Origin: Corallococcus caeni
Lineage (GTDB): Bacteria > Myxococcota > Myxococcia > Myxococcales > Myxococcaceae
Reading direction: 5' to 3'
Assembly (NCBI RefSeq): GCF_036245865.1
Contig: NZ_BTTW01000002.1
Location: 124,001-188,000 of the forward strand
DNA length: 64,000 bases
A program made the translations under genes and the position numbers. Numbering within the stretch: position 1 is the stretch's first letter; the number at the start of each line of letters is the position of its first letter. The notes beneath the pieces were generated by a model. It made no database searches and was not told where the DNA came from. It worked only from the letters and a program-made list of their open reading frames with translations. Shown piece by piece: positions 34,430 through 43,200 of the stretch.

Positions 34430-35842
34430 ATGAGCGGAAGGTGGGGCGTGGCGCTGTGTCTCCTGGCGTGGGCATGGCCCGACCGAGTGGTCGCACGGGA
34501 ACAAGCCCCGGATGCGACCGCCAGCGAACTTTCCTCCATCTTTCGTCACGCCTCTCAGTCCGCGAGCAGCACTCCTCACCTTCAGGCCCTGGAACTGGAA
34601 CCGCCCAGCGCAGTGGAGGACTGGCACCTCCTGACCCGGCTCGAGGTGTCGACCCTTGCCCTGCTGCCTCGCGGAGGCAGCGGAACACGCGAGGGTTTCG
34701 TCCAGGTCGCTCCCACGCTGATGCTGGATGGTGGCGCGGAGTTCGCCGTCAACCTGGGTGCGCCGGTGAGGCTGCGCCTGTGGGACGGCAAGCGGAACGC
34801 AGGCGCCTTCCGCCAGGAGGACTGGGACAGCCCGTCGGACTGGGGGCAGGTGGTTCGAGCCCTCAAACTGGGGTCAAACAAAGCCCCTTGGGCGCTGTGG
34901 ATGGGAGCGCTGGAGAGCTACAGCCTGCTGTCCGGGCACCTGGTGCGGCGTTACTCCAACCGCATCAACCCCGACTACCACCCGGCGGGAGGCTTCTTCA
35001 CGGGGACCCTCGGCCCGCTCTACGGGGAAGTCTTCGCCTCGGACGTCCTTGGCGCGCGGCTCTTCGGAGCGGAAGCCGAGGTGGACCTGGAGCACATCCT
35101 CTTCGGCCAGCCAGCCCAAGCCGGACGGTACACGCTGGCCGTATCCGCCGTACACGAGGGTGGCAAGGGGGAGGGGACCTCGCCTCAGGTCACGCTGGCT
35201 CACCTGGATGGGACCGCGGTGGTGTGGACGCGTCCGGGCTTCGAACTGCACCTGCTGGCCGGCTGGGGAGGCCATCCTGGAACGGGTGGCGCCTGGGGCG
35301 CGGTGGCTGGAGTGGGGGCGGACGCGGAGACAACCAGGTTGAACGTGCGGCTGCGCCTGGAGGCGCGGCGGCAGCACGGAGGTTTCCGCCAAGGGGCCTT
35401 CGGCCCGGACTACGAGCTGGCGCGCTTTCGCGCGGTGGGCACCTCCGAGCAGCCCCTGGCGGAGGCGTCTTTTCCGGAGGGTGCGTCTGTTTACGCTGAA
35501 GCCGATGTGGGCTGGGACGCGGAGCGGTTGGTGGGGAGGACGCAGCGGCACCTGACCCTCTCCTGGGCGGTAGAGGTCTTCGCCTGGGGACGCGTGGACA
35601 CGGACGGACGCCTCGCCCTCCAGCTCTTCGAGCGGAACCTGGAAGTCGCCGTGAGCGTGCTGGGAATGGGCCTGGGACGGCAAGGGGCCCGCTACCTCGT
35701 GTCCGGAGACCTGCGCTGGCGCTTCGCGGGGAGACTGTACGCGCTGGGGCAAGGAGGAACGCTGTTGTTTCCGGAGGCGGACGGAGCGCTGCGTCCGGGC
35801 GCCTACGCGTCTCTGGGCGTGGGGGTGGACAATGCGCGCTGA
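34430..35842 (+). CDS. Exported beta-rich protein upstream of the toxin, SitB-like candidate
   Basis: This 470-residue protein starts with a signal peptide (hydrophobic core GVALCLLAWAW, cleavage near VVA-RE, residue 23). The rest alternates hydrophobic and polar residues with many Gly, Trp and Tyr, as in outer-membrane beta-barrels. AAGGTGAGGGG precedes the ATG. Its end overlaps the lipoprotein toxin gene by 11 nt, so they are translated together. In myxobacterial sitBAI cassettes the gene in front of sitA encodes an exported accessory protein that helps the toxin. Position and export make this a SitB candidate; sequence similarity to a known SitB could not be tested here. Confidence 0.7.
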   Translation: MSGRWGVALCLLAWAWPDRVVAREQAPDATASELSSIFRHASQSASSTPHLQALELEPPSAVEDWHLLTRLEVSTLALLPRGGSGTREGFVQVAPTLMLDGGAEFAVNLGAPVRLRLWDGKRNAGAFRQEDWDSPSDWGQVVRALKLGSNKAPWALWMGALESYSLLSGHLVRRYSNRINPDYHPAGGFFTGTLGPLYGEVFASDVLGARLFGAEAEVDLEHILFGQPAQAGRYTLAVSAVHEGGKGEGTSPQVTLAHLDGTAVVWTRPGFELHLLAGWGGHPGTGGAWGAVAGVGADAETTRLNVRLRLEARRQHGGFRQGAFGPDYELARFRAVGTSEQPLAEASFPEGASVYAEADVGWDAERLVGRTQRHLTLSWAVEVFAWGRVDTDGRLALQLFERNLEVAVSVLGMGLGRQGARYLVSGDLRWRFAGRLYALGQGGTLLFPEADGALRPGAYASLGVGVDNAR

Positions 35843-37385
35843 AGTGCTGCTGTTGAGCACGGTCCTGCTCCTCACGGGCTGTGCTGCCGGGCACCGCGGC
35901 ATCCTGAAGCAGGGCTCGGCAGCAGCCCTCGAGCCGAGCGGGACCTCACGGCTGCGACGACATCACGTCGAGCGCTCCCTGGACACGGAGGTCGCGCGAA
36001 GCGCACGGGCCCAGGTCGCCGAGCGGGCCTTCATCCCCGACCCCCCGGAGGCAGATGCCTTCGAGCACCTGCTGGTGCTCGCGGGGCTGGACCCCTGGGA
36101 CGAACTGCCCCTGCGTGCATCCGCGCTGACGCCGACGCAGGCCGCGCGATTGTTGTCGGTATTGCTGAAGAAGCCCGTGACCCTGGGCAACTTCCCGCCT
36201 CGCATGGGTGCGAGCCTGCTGCTGCGCGAGGTGCTGGAGGGTGACAGCGTGTCGCGGGAGGAACTCCTGCGCCGGATGACCCGGCTCGAACGGCTCGCGG
36301 TGTTGAGGCCTGACGGCTGTCTCGCGTGGGTCATCAACGGACGCACGCAGCAGCGCGTAGGGCCGGTGGAGTGGAAGGACGGGGCCTTCGTTGCGTTGGG
36401 CTTCGAGTTGGGGCGCTTCTACGTCGACACCGGTGGCGTGTTCCGACCGACGGATGCGCGGCTCCATCCCGTGTTCAATGGGTTCGTCGTGGAGGTGTAC
36501 GACGACGCGGACATCCTCAGCCGGTCGCTGGATGGCGCCGCGGACGCGTTCTTCGAGCTGGCCATGTCCATCGGGAAGTTCTTCACCTCCCCAACGGACA
36601 GCCTCCTGGCACTTCAACATCTGCCAGAGGGCATCGCCGCCCTCGTCGCTTCCTCTCCCGAGTACCTGGAGCGCTTCGCCTCCATGCCGCGAGGAGAGCA
36701 GGTGAGGACTGTCGCGAAGCTGTTGACGACGCTCTACGCGGGAGGCGGTATCGCCAAGGGCTCTACTGTCGCCCTGACCACGGCGACGGGAGGAGTAGAA
36801 GCCATGCTCCCCATGCTGTCCCTCACCGGCGATGGGGCTCTGGTGGTGGAACGCGTCGCTGTGCCCGTGGGGCGGATGGCCACTGCGGTCGGAGCAGGCG
36901 TAGGCGGACTCTACGTCCTGTCGGGCTCCAGCGCCGCCACGAGTGGCGGTGCTCCCGGTATCGCGTCCGACGTGGCGGGAAGTTACCGGAACGTGGAGAT
37001 TGTCGATTCCCGCGGAAACCCGCTGGGAGAGTTCGATGAGATCCAACCCGGAATGTTCATCGAGGACAAGTCGGCCAGGAACCTGGATGTCCTCCATCCC
37101 AGAACGGGACAGCCCATGCAGACCGCCGAGCAATGGGCCGCGAAACAGATCTACGAGAAGACGACGGTTCGGATCAGGAACCTCATGACACAGGCCAGCG
37201 CCACGCGCCCTGCCGTTGGAGGAACTCCCAAGGTGCCTCCGCTTTCGGAACTGAAGAAGTATCGAAGCATCCTCTTCAGGATTGAAGACGGGAGTCCTGC
37301 GCTGAGAGAAGTCGTGTCGAAGCAGCTCGCACGCCTGACGCAGGAAAACCCGGGCTGGTCCTTCACCGCGACGTATGGTCCGTGA
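35832..37385 (+). CDS. SitA-like polymorphic lipoprotein toxin with PD-(D/E)xK-type C-terminal domain
   Basis: This 517-residue protein has a lipoprotein signal (LLTGC, Cys17) and a long conserved-type body. The body includes AVLRPDGCLAWVINGRT near 156, GFELGRFYVDTGGVFRP near 190, SLDGAADAFF near 232 and ASSPEYLERFASMP near 273. Gly-rich hydrophobic stretches lie at about 303-365. This order matches SitA-type toxins that move between myxobacterial cells by outer membrane exchange. The last 140 residues are a separate domain with GEFDEIQPGMFIEDKSA. D402 and E411-x-K413 fit a PD-(D/E)xK nuclease core, so the cargo is probably a nuclease. A small gene follows immediately, as expected for its immunity protein. 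The nuclease call is from motif only. Confidence 0.78.
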   Translation: MRAEVLLLSTVLLLTGCAAGHRGILKQGSAAALEPSGTSRLRRHHVERSLDTEVARSARAQVAERAFIPDPPEADAFEHLLVLAGLDPWDELPLRASALTPTQAARLLSVLLKKPVTLGNFPPRMGASLLLREVLEGDSVSREELLRRMTRLERLAVLRPDGCLAWVINGRTQQRVGPVEWKDGAFVALGFELGRFYVDTGGVFRPTDARLHPVFNGFVVEVYDDADILSRSLDGAADAFFELAMSIGKFFTSPTDSLLALQHLPEGIAALVASSPEYLERFASMPRGEQVRTVAKLLTTLYAGGGIAKGSTVALTTATGGVEAMLPMLSLTGDGALVVERVAVPVGRMATAVGAGVGGLYVLSGSSAATSGGAPGIASDVAGSYRNVEIVDSRGNPLGEFDEIQPGMFIEDKSARNLDVLHPRTGQPMQTAEQWAAKQIYEKTTVRIRNLMTQASATRPAVGGTPKVPPLSELKKYRSILFRIEDGSPALREVVSKQLARLTQENPGWSFTATYGP

Positions 37386-37408
37386 GCGGGTTCGCCCAAG
37401 GAACTGGA

Positions 37409-37735
37409 ATGTCGATCTCCATCCTCATGAAGCAGCTTCCGGAAAGCGTGACGAGCGAGGAGCTGGTTCCACTGGCGACCGAGGAGGTCTTCCGCCGGTA
37501 TTGGGTTCCCGGCTGTGAGGCTCTTGGGCTGCGGTGGGTGCCCCTGTTCAGGACGGGCGTACCCCTCCAGAAGGAAGACCTCGGTCCGGTGCTCACGGAG
37601 CTGCGCGCGCTTCGTCAGTGGATGGAGGAGCAGCCAGGCGAGGGCACAGTCGCCGTGAGGCCCAGGCTGGACGCGGCACTGACGATTCTTGAGCGCGCCG
37701 CTGCCCTGCCAGAGGCGGATATCTTCATCGGGTAG
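37409..37735 (+). CDS. Putative immunity protein for the SitA-like toxin (SitI-like)
   Basis: This small 108-residue protein is encoded directly after the toxin gene. AAGGA lies 6 nt before the ATG used here; an alternative GTG at 37382 would overlap the toxin stop by 4 nt (GTGA) and add 9 residues. It is acidic and cytoplasmic, with mixed helix content and no membrane segment or known motif. Immunity proteins vary as widely as their toxins and are usually recognised only by position and size, as here. It should bind the C-terminal nuclease domain and protect the producer and its kin. Confidence 0.65.
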   Translation: MSISILMKQLPESVTSEELVPLATEEVFRRYWVPGCEALGLRWVPLFRTGVPLQKEDLGPVLTELRALRQWMEEQPGEGTVAVRPRLDAALTILERAAALPEADIFIG

Positions 37736-37779
37736 TGGGACGCCTGTAGTACGAAGCACTCCCCCTTCACGGTGACGCT

Positions 37780-38907
37780 GTGCGCCTCCTCTCGCTCCAG
37801 GTCCAGGACTTCCGCAACCTCCCGACGGTGCAGCTCGCACCCAGCCCTCACGCGACCATCGCCGTGGGCCAGAACGGGCAGGGGAAGACCAACCTCCTGG
37901 AGGCGCTCTACTTCCTCGCCACCCTCAAGCCCCTGCGCGCCGGCCGCCTCTCGGAGCTCGTGCGCTGGGGCGCCTCCGCCGCCCGCGTCACCGGCCGCTT
38001 CCTCCTCAAGGGCGCCGAGCGTGAAATCTCCGTCGAGGTTGGCGGCGGCACCCGCCAGGCCCTCGTGGACGGCAAGAAGGCCTCCAGCCTGGAGGACTAC
38101 TTCGGCGGGGTCTCCGTCGTCGCCTTCACCCCCGACGACCTGGAGGTCATCAAGGGCGGCCCCGACGCGCGCCGTGCCTTCCTCGACCGCGCCGTGTTCA
38201 ACCGCTTCCCCGCCTTCCTCAAGGAAAGCCGCGAGTACGCCCGGGCCCTCAAGAACCGCAACCGCCTGCTCCGCGACGGCGCCACCGTCGACGCCGCGTA
38301 CCTCGACGCGTACGACGAGACCCTCGCCCGCTCGGGCGCCCGCCTCTACGCCCGCCGCCGCGCGCTGATGGCCGAGCTCGCGCCCCGCGCCCAGGCCACC
38401 TTCGCGTCCATCGGCCGCACCGCCGACCCCGCCGTCTACGGCTACCACCCCGCGCACCTCGGCGCCGACTTCGCCCATGCCGACGAGGCCGCCCTCGCTA
38501 CCGCCCTGCGCGAGGCCCTCTCCGCGCGTCTGAGACGCGACCTGGACCGCGGCTTCACCTCCGTGGGCCCGCATGTGGACGATGTCTCCGTGACGCTGGG
38601 GGGCCGCAGCGCGCGCGCCTACGCGAGCCAGGGCCAGCAGCGCGCCCTGGTGCTGGGATGGAAGATCGCGGAGATTGAAAACCTGGAGGCCTCCATGGGC
38701 TTCCTCCCCCTGCTGCTCCTGGATGACGTCTCCAGCGAGCTGGACCCCGAGCGCAATGCCTACCTCATGGGCTACCTGGCCCGGAGCGGCGCGCAGGTCT
38801 TCCTCACCACCACCGACGCGGGGCTCGTGCGAGCCGCCGCCGCCAGTGACACCCTGTGGCTCACCGTCCACGCGGGACAGGTGGCCACCGAACAAACCCC
38901 GGCATAA
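37780..38907 (+). CDS. recF: DNA replication and repair protein RecF
   Basis: This 375-residue protein has the RecF order of motifs: MRLLSLQVQDFRN at the start, Walker A GQNGQGKTN near residue 30, the ABC-like signature ASQGQQRALVL near 287, and Walker B LLLLDDVSSELD near 313. The D-loop and TTDAG region follow. RecF loads RecA at gaps through RecOR. The start is GTG. Its 3' end lies 6 nt from the end of a leftward gene. It is separated from dnaN by about 7.3 kb of other genes, including the toxin cassette, whereas in many bacteria the two are adjacent. Confidence 0.97.
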   Translation: MRLLSLQVQDFRNLPTVQLAPSPHATIAVGQNGQGKTNLLEALYFLATLKPLRAGRLSELVRWGASAARVTGRFLLKGAEREISVEVGGGTRQALVDGKKASSLEDYFGGVSVVAFTPDDLEVIKGGPDARRAFLDRAVFNRFPAFLKESREYARALKNRNRLLRDGATVDAAYLDAYDETLARSGARLYARRRALMAELAPRAQATFASIGRTADPAVYGYHPAHLGADFAHADEAALATALREALSARLRRDLDRGFTSVGPHVDDVSVTLGGRSARAYASQGQQRALVLGWKIAEIENLEASMGFLPLLLLDDVSSELDPERNAYLMGYLARSGAQVFLTTTDAGLVRAAAASDTLWLTVHAGQVATEQTPA

Positions 38908-38913
38908 CCCGGG

Positions 38914-39300
38914 TCAGTGCACCCGCCGCCGCTGCCAGGGCCAGTGCACCGGTCCCCGGCGCGCGTGGTGGTGCGGCAACTCCTGCCGCGTCACGTGCCC
39001 GAAGTACTCGAAGCGGAACTCCGCCCAGAGCATCCCGAAGGCCACCGCGAACAGGAACACCGCCAGCGTCAGCCACCACACGGTGCCCGTCGCCAGCGCG
39101 GCGATGAACAACACCCCCAGCACCGCCGCCACCCCCAGCGACAGGTCCCGCAGGCGCTTCGACTCGCTGAACGCCATCCCCATCGCCAGCATGGAGATCG
39201 CCAGCAGCGGCCACGCCAGCCAGTACGCGGTGCGCGCGTACAGGCTGGCAATCGACAAGAGGAACAGCCCGAATCCGAATATCGCCAGTCCGCCGTCCAT
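38914..39300 (-). CDS. Small four-helix membrane protein of unknown function
   Basis: This 128-residue protein has four predicted membrane helices (about residues 3-22, 25-43, 52-70 and 72-90). The charged C-terminal tail is rich in His, Arg and Trp (HHHARRGPVHWPWQRRR). The ATG at 39300 is preceded by GAGGAGG at ideal spacing, which decides the start. The frame is open for another 297 nt upstream but that part is low-complexity and lacks a ribosome site. It converges on recF with only 6 nt between them. I do not recognise the family. Confidence 0.78.
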   Translation of the reverse strand: MDGGLAIFGFGLFLLSIASLYARTAYWLAWPLLAISMLAMGMAFSESKRLRDLSLGVAAVLGVLFIAALATGTVWWLTLAVFLFAVAFGMLWAEFRFEYFGHVTRQELPHHHARRGPVHWPWQRRRVH

Positions 39301-39638
39301 CGAATCCTCCTCGGGAGAATCCCCCGGCTCCCGGCTGAACATGCGCCTTCCCCATGTGCGCATGCAGCCCGCCTTCCCCAGTCCGACCGGGGACACGGCG
39401 GGAGAGCGGCCCCCGGCGCATGGCTCGGAATACACGGCCTTCGCCCCCGGTCTCCTTCGTGTTCCCACGACCGCGTGCGCACGAGATGTCCGGGGACCTG
39501 ACAGGGCGTCGGGCCCTCGTCCGGCGCGCGTCCGTGAGTCGACGTTCGCTCCGTCGAAGTTCTTGCGGACCCGCCGGGCGTGCACCATGACGAGCACCCC
39601 GTCCCACCGGGCCTCTCCGGTACGAACGAAATGGTGCC
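39301..39638. other. Divergent intergenic region
   Basis: This 338 bp stretch lies between the small membrane protein gene (leftward) and the lipid-transport operon (rightward). Apart from the Shine-Dalgarno GAGGAGG of the leftward gene at its left edge I see no clear promoter, repeat or hairpin. The leftward frame is open almost to 39597, but the residues are Arg/Gly/Pro-rich and unlike a protein domain. Confidence 0.5.
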
Positions 39639-40145
39639 ATGTCGCGCTTGCTGCTGACGCTCGTGCTGTCCGCCCTCCTCGCGGGGTGCCACCGCGCGAC
39701 GTTCGAGGACTCGGTGCTCCAGAAGTCCGACGTGAAGTACCGCGTCGGCCCGCTGTCCAACGACGTCTGGGAGCGCCGCGGCTTCGACGACAACGACCTG
39801 GCCTTCGTGGAGCGGGGCGACACCGGCCGCGTCATCGCCACCAACTCCACCTGCCGGGACCACGACGACCCGTCCCTCCAGGTCCTCACGAAGCACCTGC
39901 TCATGGGCTTCACCGAGCGCCAGGACCTGGGCCAGCGCAGCTTCACCCTGGACGGCCGTGAGGCCCTGCGAAGCCGCTACGTCGCGAAGCTCGACGGCGT
40001 GCCCATCCAGCTGGAGCTGGTGGTCCTCAAGAAGGACAACTGCGTCTTCGACTTCAGCTACGTCGCCCCGGTGGGCACCGCCGACCAGCGCATGGCGGAC
40101 TTCGAGAGCCTCTTCCAAGGCTTCCACGCGGAGCGCCAGCGATGA
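39639..40145 (+). CDS. Small lipoprotein heading the MCE/Mla-type operon
   Basis: This 168-residue protein has a lipoprotein signal ending LLAGC (Cys17). A single domain of about 140 residues follows, with RVGPLSNDVWERRGFDDNDLAF near 35 and CVFDFSYVAP near 135. The domain is of unknown type; similar small lipoproteins accompany MCE transport operons in myxobacteria. Its stop overlaps the permease gene by 4 nt (ATGATG with TGA), so it belongs to the same machine. It may be the outer-membrane or periplasmic docking part of the lipid transporter. That is inferred from the operon. Confidence 0.78.
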   Translation: MSRLLLTLVLSALLAGCHRATFEDSVLQKSDVKYRVGPLSNDVWERRGFDDNDLAFVERGDTGRVIATNSTCRDHDDPSLQVLTKHLLMGFTERQDLGQRSFTLDGREALRSRYVAKLDGVPIQLELVVLKKDNCVFDFSYVAPVGTADQRMADFESLFQGFHAERQR

Positions 40146-40939
40146 TGCCCGAAGCGAAGCTCTTTGCCGGCGGCGGCCCCAGCCTCAAGGAGCGCCTGCG
40201 CGAGCGCATGGAGTCCCTGGGCGCCCTGTCCGTCATGACGGGCCAGGTGTTCAGCCGCGCCGTGCGCCCGCCCTATGACTGGGCCGGGCTCGTCTTCCAC
40301 ACCGAGTCCCTGGGCGTGCGCTCGCTGCCCATCGCGCTGCTCACCGCGACGTTCGCGGGGCTCGTCATCTCATTGCAGTTCGGCTACTTCCTCGCCCGCT
40401 TCGGCGTGCAGTACACCGTGGGCCGCGTCGTCATCCTCACGCTGTTCCGGGAGCTGGCCCCCGTGCTCACCGCGCTCACCGTGGGCGCGCGCATCGGGTC
40501 CGGCATCGCCGCGGAATTGGGCTCCATGACCGTGACGGAGCAGGTGGACGCCATCCGCGCGCTGGGCGCGGATCCGTTGCGCAAGCTGGTGGTGCCGCGC
40601 GTGTTCGCGTGCCTCATCGTGATGCCGGTGCTCACCGTGTTCTCGGACGTGGTGGGCCTGGTGGGCGGCGCGCTGGTGGTGAAGTCCCAGTACGGCATCT
40701 CCCTGGACCAGTTCTTCCAGGGCGCGCTGGACGCGGTGCTGATGGGCGACTTCGTCTCCGGCGTCATCAAGGGCGCCGTGTTCGGGCTCATCATCGGCCT
40801 GGTGGGGTGCTTCAAGGGGCTGGCGGTGGAGGGCGGCACGGAGGGCGTGGGCCGCGCCACCACGCAGACGGTGGCCATCACCTCCGTCACCGTGTGCCTG
40901 GCGGACTTCTTCATCACGAAAATCACGCTCTACTTCTGA
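40142..40939 (+). CDS. MlaE-type ABC permease
   Basis: This 265-residue protein of the MlaE/DUF140 family has about five or six membrane helices. The family motif is visible as LTVGARIGSGIAAELGSMTVTEQVDA in pieces around residues 115-140. Next comes RALGADPLRKLVVPRV with FACLIVMPVLT. These permeases sit in the inner membrane under an MCE ring and move phospholipids between the membranes. The gene overlaps the lipoprotein gene by 4 nt and lies 14 nt before the ATPase gene. Confidence 0.94.
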   Translation: MMPEAKLFAGGGPSLKERLRERMESLGALSVMTGQVFSRAVRPPYDWAGLVFHTESLGVRSLPIALLTATFAGLVISLQFGYFLARFGVQYTVGRVVILTLFRELAPVLTALTVGARIGSGIAAELGSMTVTEQVDAIRALGADPLRKLVVPRVFACLIVMPVLTVFSDVVGLVGGALVVKSQYGISLDQFFQGALDAVLMGDFVSGVIKGAVFGLIIGLVGCFKGLAVEGGTEGVGRATTQTVAITSVTVCLADFFITKITLYF

Positions 40940-40953
40940 AGCCGCACGCCCCC

Positions 40954-41784
40954 ATGCGCAAGGCCCGCTCCGCTCACGCAGACCCCGCTGTCCCGTTCCG
41001 CTTCCGCAAGCCCACGCCGGGCGAGGAGCTCATCCGCTTCGACGGCCTCATGAAGCAGTTCGGCCCCAAGCGCATCTACGACGGCGTGGACCTGGACGTG
41101 CGCGCCGGGGAGACGCTGGTGGTGCTGGGCGGCTCCGGCGTGGGCAAGAGCGTGCTGCTCAAGTGCCTCATCGGCCTGCTGCACCCGGACGGCGGCAGCA
41201 TCCTGTTCGAAGGCTACGACCTGGCGAAGTTCTCCGAGGCGCAGTTCCTGGAGGTCCGCAAGCACGTGGCCATGGTGTTCCAGGGCGCGGCGCTGTTCGA
41301 CTCGCTCAGCGTGGCGGACAACGTGGCGTACCCGTTGCGCGAACACTTCCCCACCATGTCCCGCGCCGAAATCCAGAAGCGCGTGGCGGAGAAGCTGGAG
41401 CTGGTGGATCTGCCCAACACGGAGAAGCTGATGCCGTCGGACCTGTCTGGCGGCATGCGCAAGCGCGTGGGCCTGGCGCGCGCCATCGCCACGGAGCCGG
41501 AGGTCATCCTCTGGGACGAGCCGACGACGGGCCTGGACCCCGTCACCACGCAGACCATCAACGAGTTGATTGAGTCGATGCAGCAGCGCCTGGGCGCCAC
41601 GTCCATCGTCGTCACGCACGACATGGTGAGCGCCTTCGTGCTGGCGGACCGGATGGCCATGCTGGCCAACCGGAAGATCGTCCAGGTGGGCACCCCGGAG
41701 GAGATGCGCCGCTCCCAGGTGCCGGAGGTGCGCGCCTTCATCGACGCGCGCCGCCTGGAGCTGAACCCCCGGGGAACACCATGA
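40954..41784 (+). CDS. MlaF-type ABC ATPase
   Basis: This 276-residue ATPase has Walker A GGSGVGKSV near residue 64, Q-loop VFQGAALFDSL near 109 (the GAALFDSL string is typical of MlaF), signature LSGGMRKRVGLARAI near 165, Walker B VILWDEPTTGLDP near 185 and the H-loop TSIVVTHDM. It powers the MlaE-type permease. The ATG chosen starts just after the permease stop; the frame extends upstream through the permease gene without ABC similarity. The stop overlaps the MCE gene by 4 nt (ATGA). Confidence 0.94.
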   Translation: MRKARSAHADPAVPFRFRKPTPGEELIRFDGLMKQFGPKRIYDGVDLDVRAGETLVVLGGSGVGKSVLLKCLIGLLHPDGGSILFEGYDLAKFSEAQFLEVRKHVAMVFQGAALFDSLSVADNVAYPLREHFPTMSRAEIQKRVAEKLELVDLPNTEKLMPSDLSGGMRKRVGLARAIATEPEVILWDEPTTGLDPVTTQTINELIESMQQRLGATSIVVTHDMVSAFVLADRMAMLANRKIVQVGTPEEMRRSQVPEVRAFIDARRLELNPRGTP

Positions 41785-42992
41785 GTCTCTTCACCTCGAC
41801 CTCGAAGGAAAAGCGCCTGGCCGTGCGGGCGGGCCTCTTCGTCGCCATCGGCCTCGCGGTGGCCGGCGTCGTCGTCTTCTTCATCGGCCGTGAGTCCAAC
41901 CTCTTCCAGCGCCAGGTCCTCTTCCGCGCCTACTTCGCGAGCGTGGACGGCCTGAGCGACCAGTCCCCCGTGTGGATTGGCGGCCTGAAGGTGGGCCGCG
42001 TGAACAGCGTGTCCTTCTCCCAGGACCTGAAGGACAGCCGCCTGCAGGTGGAGTTCCAGGTGGCCAGCGCCTACGCGGACCGCGTCCGCGCGGACTCCGT
42101 GGCCCGGCTTACCAGCATGGGCGTGCTGGGCGACAAGGCGGTGGACATCTCCCTGGGCAGCGCGGACCAGCCGCCCGTGGCGCCCGGCGGCGTCGTGAAG
42201 TCCAGCAGCGGCGGGGACCTGTCCAAGCTGATGAGCAGCGCCAGCCGCGTCATGGATAACTCCGTCGAAATCAGCGAGTCCCTCAAGGACGCCGTGAAGG
42301 CGTACTCGAACCCGGACCTGACGCGGGACCTGGCCAAGAGCGTCGCCTCGCTGCGCTCCATCATGGAGGAGGTGGAGAAGGGCAACGGCGCCCTGCACGC
42401 CCTCATCTACGACCCGCGCACCGGCCAGGAGGTGAACACGCTGCTCGTCAACGCGTCCGGCGCCGCGAAGCGCATGGACGGGGCCCTGAGCCACGTGGAG
42501 GCCATCCTGGGCGAGGTGCGCCGGGGCGACGGCACCGCGCACGCGCTCATCTACGGCCAGGACGGCGCGGTCGCCATGCGCGAGCTGGGGGCGGCCGCCG
42601 GCCAGCTGGCGGGCCTGCTGGAGGACGCGAAGAAGAGCCCCAACGGCGCCGTGCACCAGCTCATCTATGGCGACGCGAAGGGCATGTTCGCGGACCTGGG
42701 CAGCGCCGCCGCGGACATCAAGACCATCACCGCCACCGTGGCCAAGGGCGACGGCACCCTGGGCGCGCTCGTCAACGACCCCACCGTCTACGACGACCTG
42801 CGCGAGGTGCTGGGCAACGTGAAGCGCAACCGCATCCTCCGCGCGCTGGTGCGCTTCTCCGTGAGCAACCACGAGTCCCTGGACCAGGTGGGAGCCCCGC
42901 AGACGGCCCCCACCCCGCTCACGCCCGCCGCGGACGCGGGCGCCCCCGCCACCCCGGCCTCCGCGCCTGCCACGCCTTCCTCAACGCCCTGA
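41781..42992 (+). CDS. MCE (MlaD-type) domain protein
   Basis: This 403-residue protein has one membrane anchor (about residues 17-37), an MCE domain (about 42-120, FRAYFASVDGLSDQSPVWIGG in part, then KVGRVNSV) and a long helical region (about 140-355). The helical region contains repeated segments such as GNGALHALIYD, GDGTAHALIYG, NGAVHQLIYGD and GDGTLGALVND. The tail (about 370-403) is Pro/Ala-rich. MCE proteins form hexameric rings and needles that guide lipids across the periplasm; the long helix suggests a needle-like extension. The four spaced G(D/N)G-x-(L/A)-h-x-L-(I/V)-Y/N motifs are a regular repeat worth noting. Confidence 0.93.
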   Translation: MSLFTSTSKEKRLAVRAGLFVAIGLAVAGVVVFFIGRESNLFQRQVLFRAYFASVDGLSDQSPVWIGGLKVGRVNSVSFSQDLKDSRLQVEFQVASAYADRVRADSVARLTSMGVLGDKAVDISLGSADQPPVAPGGVVKSSSGGDLSKLMSSASRVMDNSVEISESLKDAVKAYSNPDLTRDLAKSVASLRSIMEEVEKGNGALHALIYDPRTGQEVNTLLVNASGAAKRMDGALSHVEAILGEVRRGDGTAHALIYGQDGAVAMRELGAAAGQLAGLLEDAKKSPNGAVHQLIYGDAKGMFADLGSAAADIKTITATVAKGDGTLGALVNDPTVYDDLREVLGNVKRNRILRALVRFSVSNHESLDQVGAPQTAPTPLTPAADAGAPATPASAPATPSSTP

Positions 42993-43136
42993 GCCAACGC
43001 CCCGGGCCATCCGGCCGCGTCAGGAAGGCCGGGGTGCGAAACGCCTCCTGGGTCAAAGACAGACCCCCATGTTTCACGCGGCGAGACACCGTGTGAGCCC
43101 ATACGGTTTCGCAGTGTTTCCAAGACTGTCTGTGTA

Positions 43137-43166
43137 TTGACTTGGATGGGTTTGAAGGCGTATTCC
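43137..43166 (+). promoter_or_regulatory. Promoter of the first M43 protease gene
   Basis: TTGACT (43137-43142) and TATTCC (43161-43166) are separated by 18 bp. The same hexamers at the same spacing occur before the second copy of the gene (44272-44301), which supports the call. Confidence 0.6.
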
Positions 43167-43200
43167 CCGCTCCCCCTGCTTTTCAAGGAGTCGGGAAACA

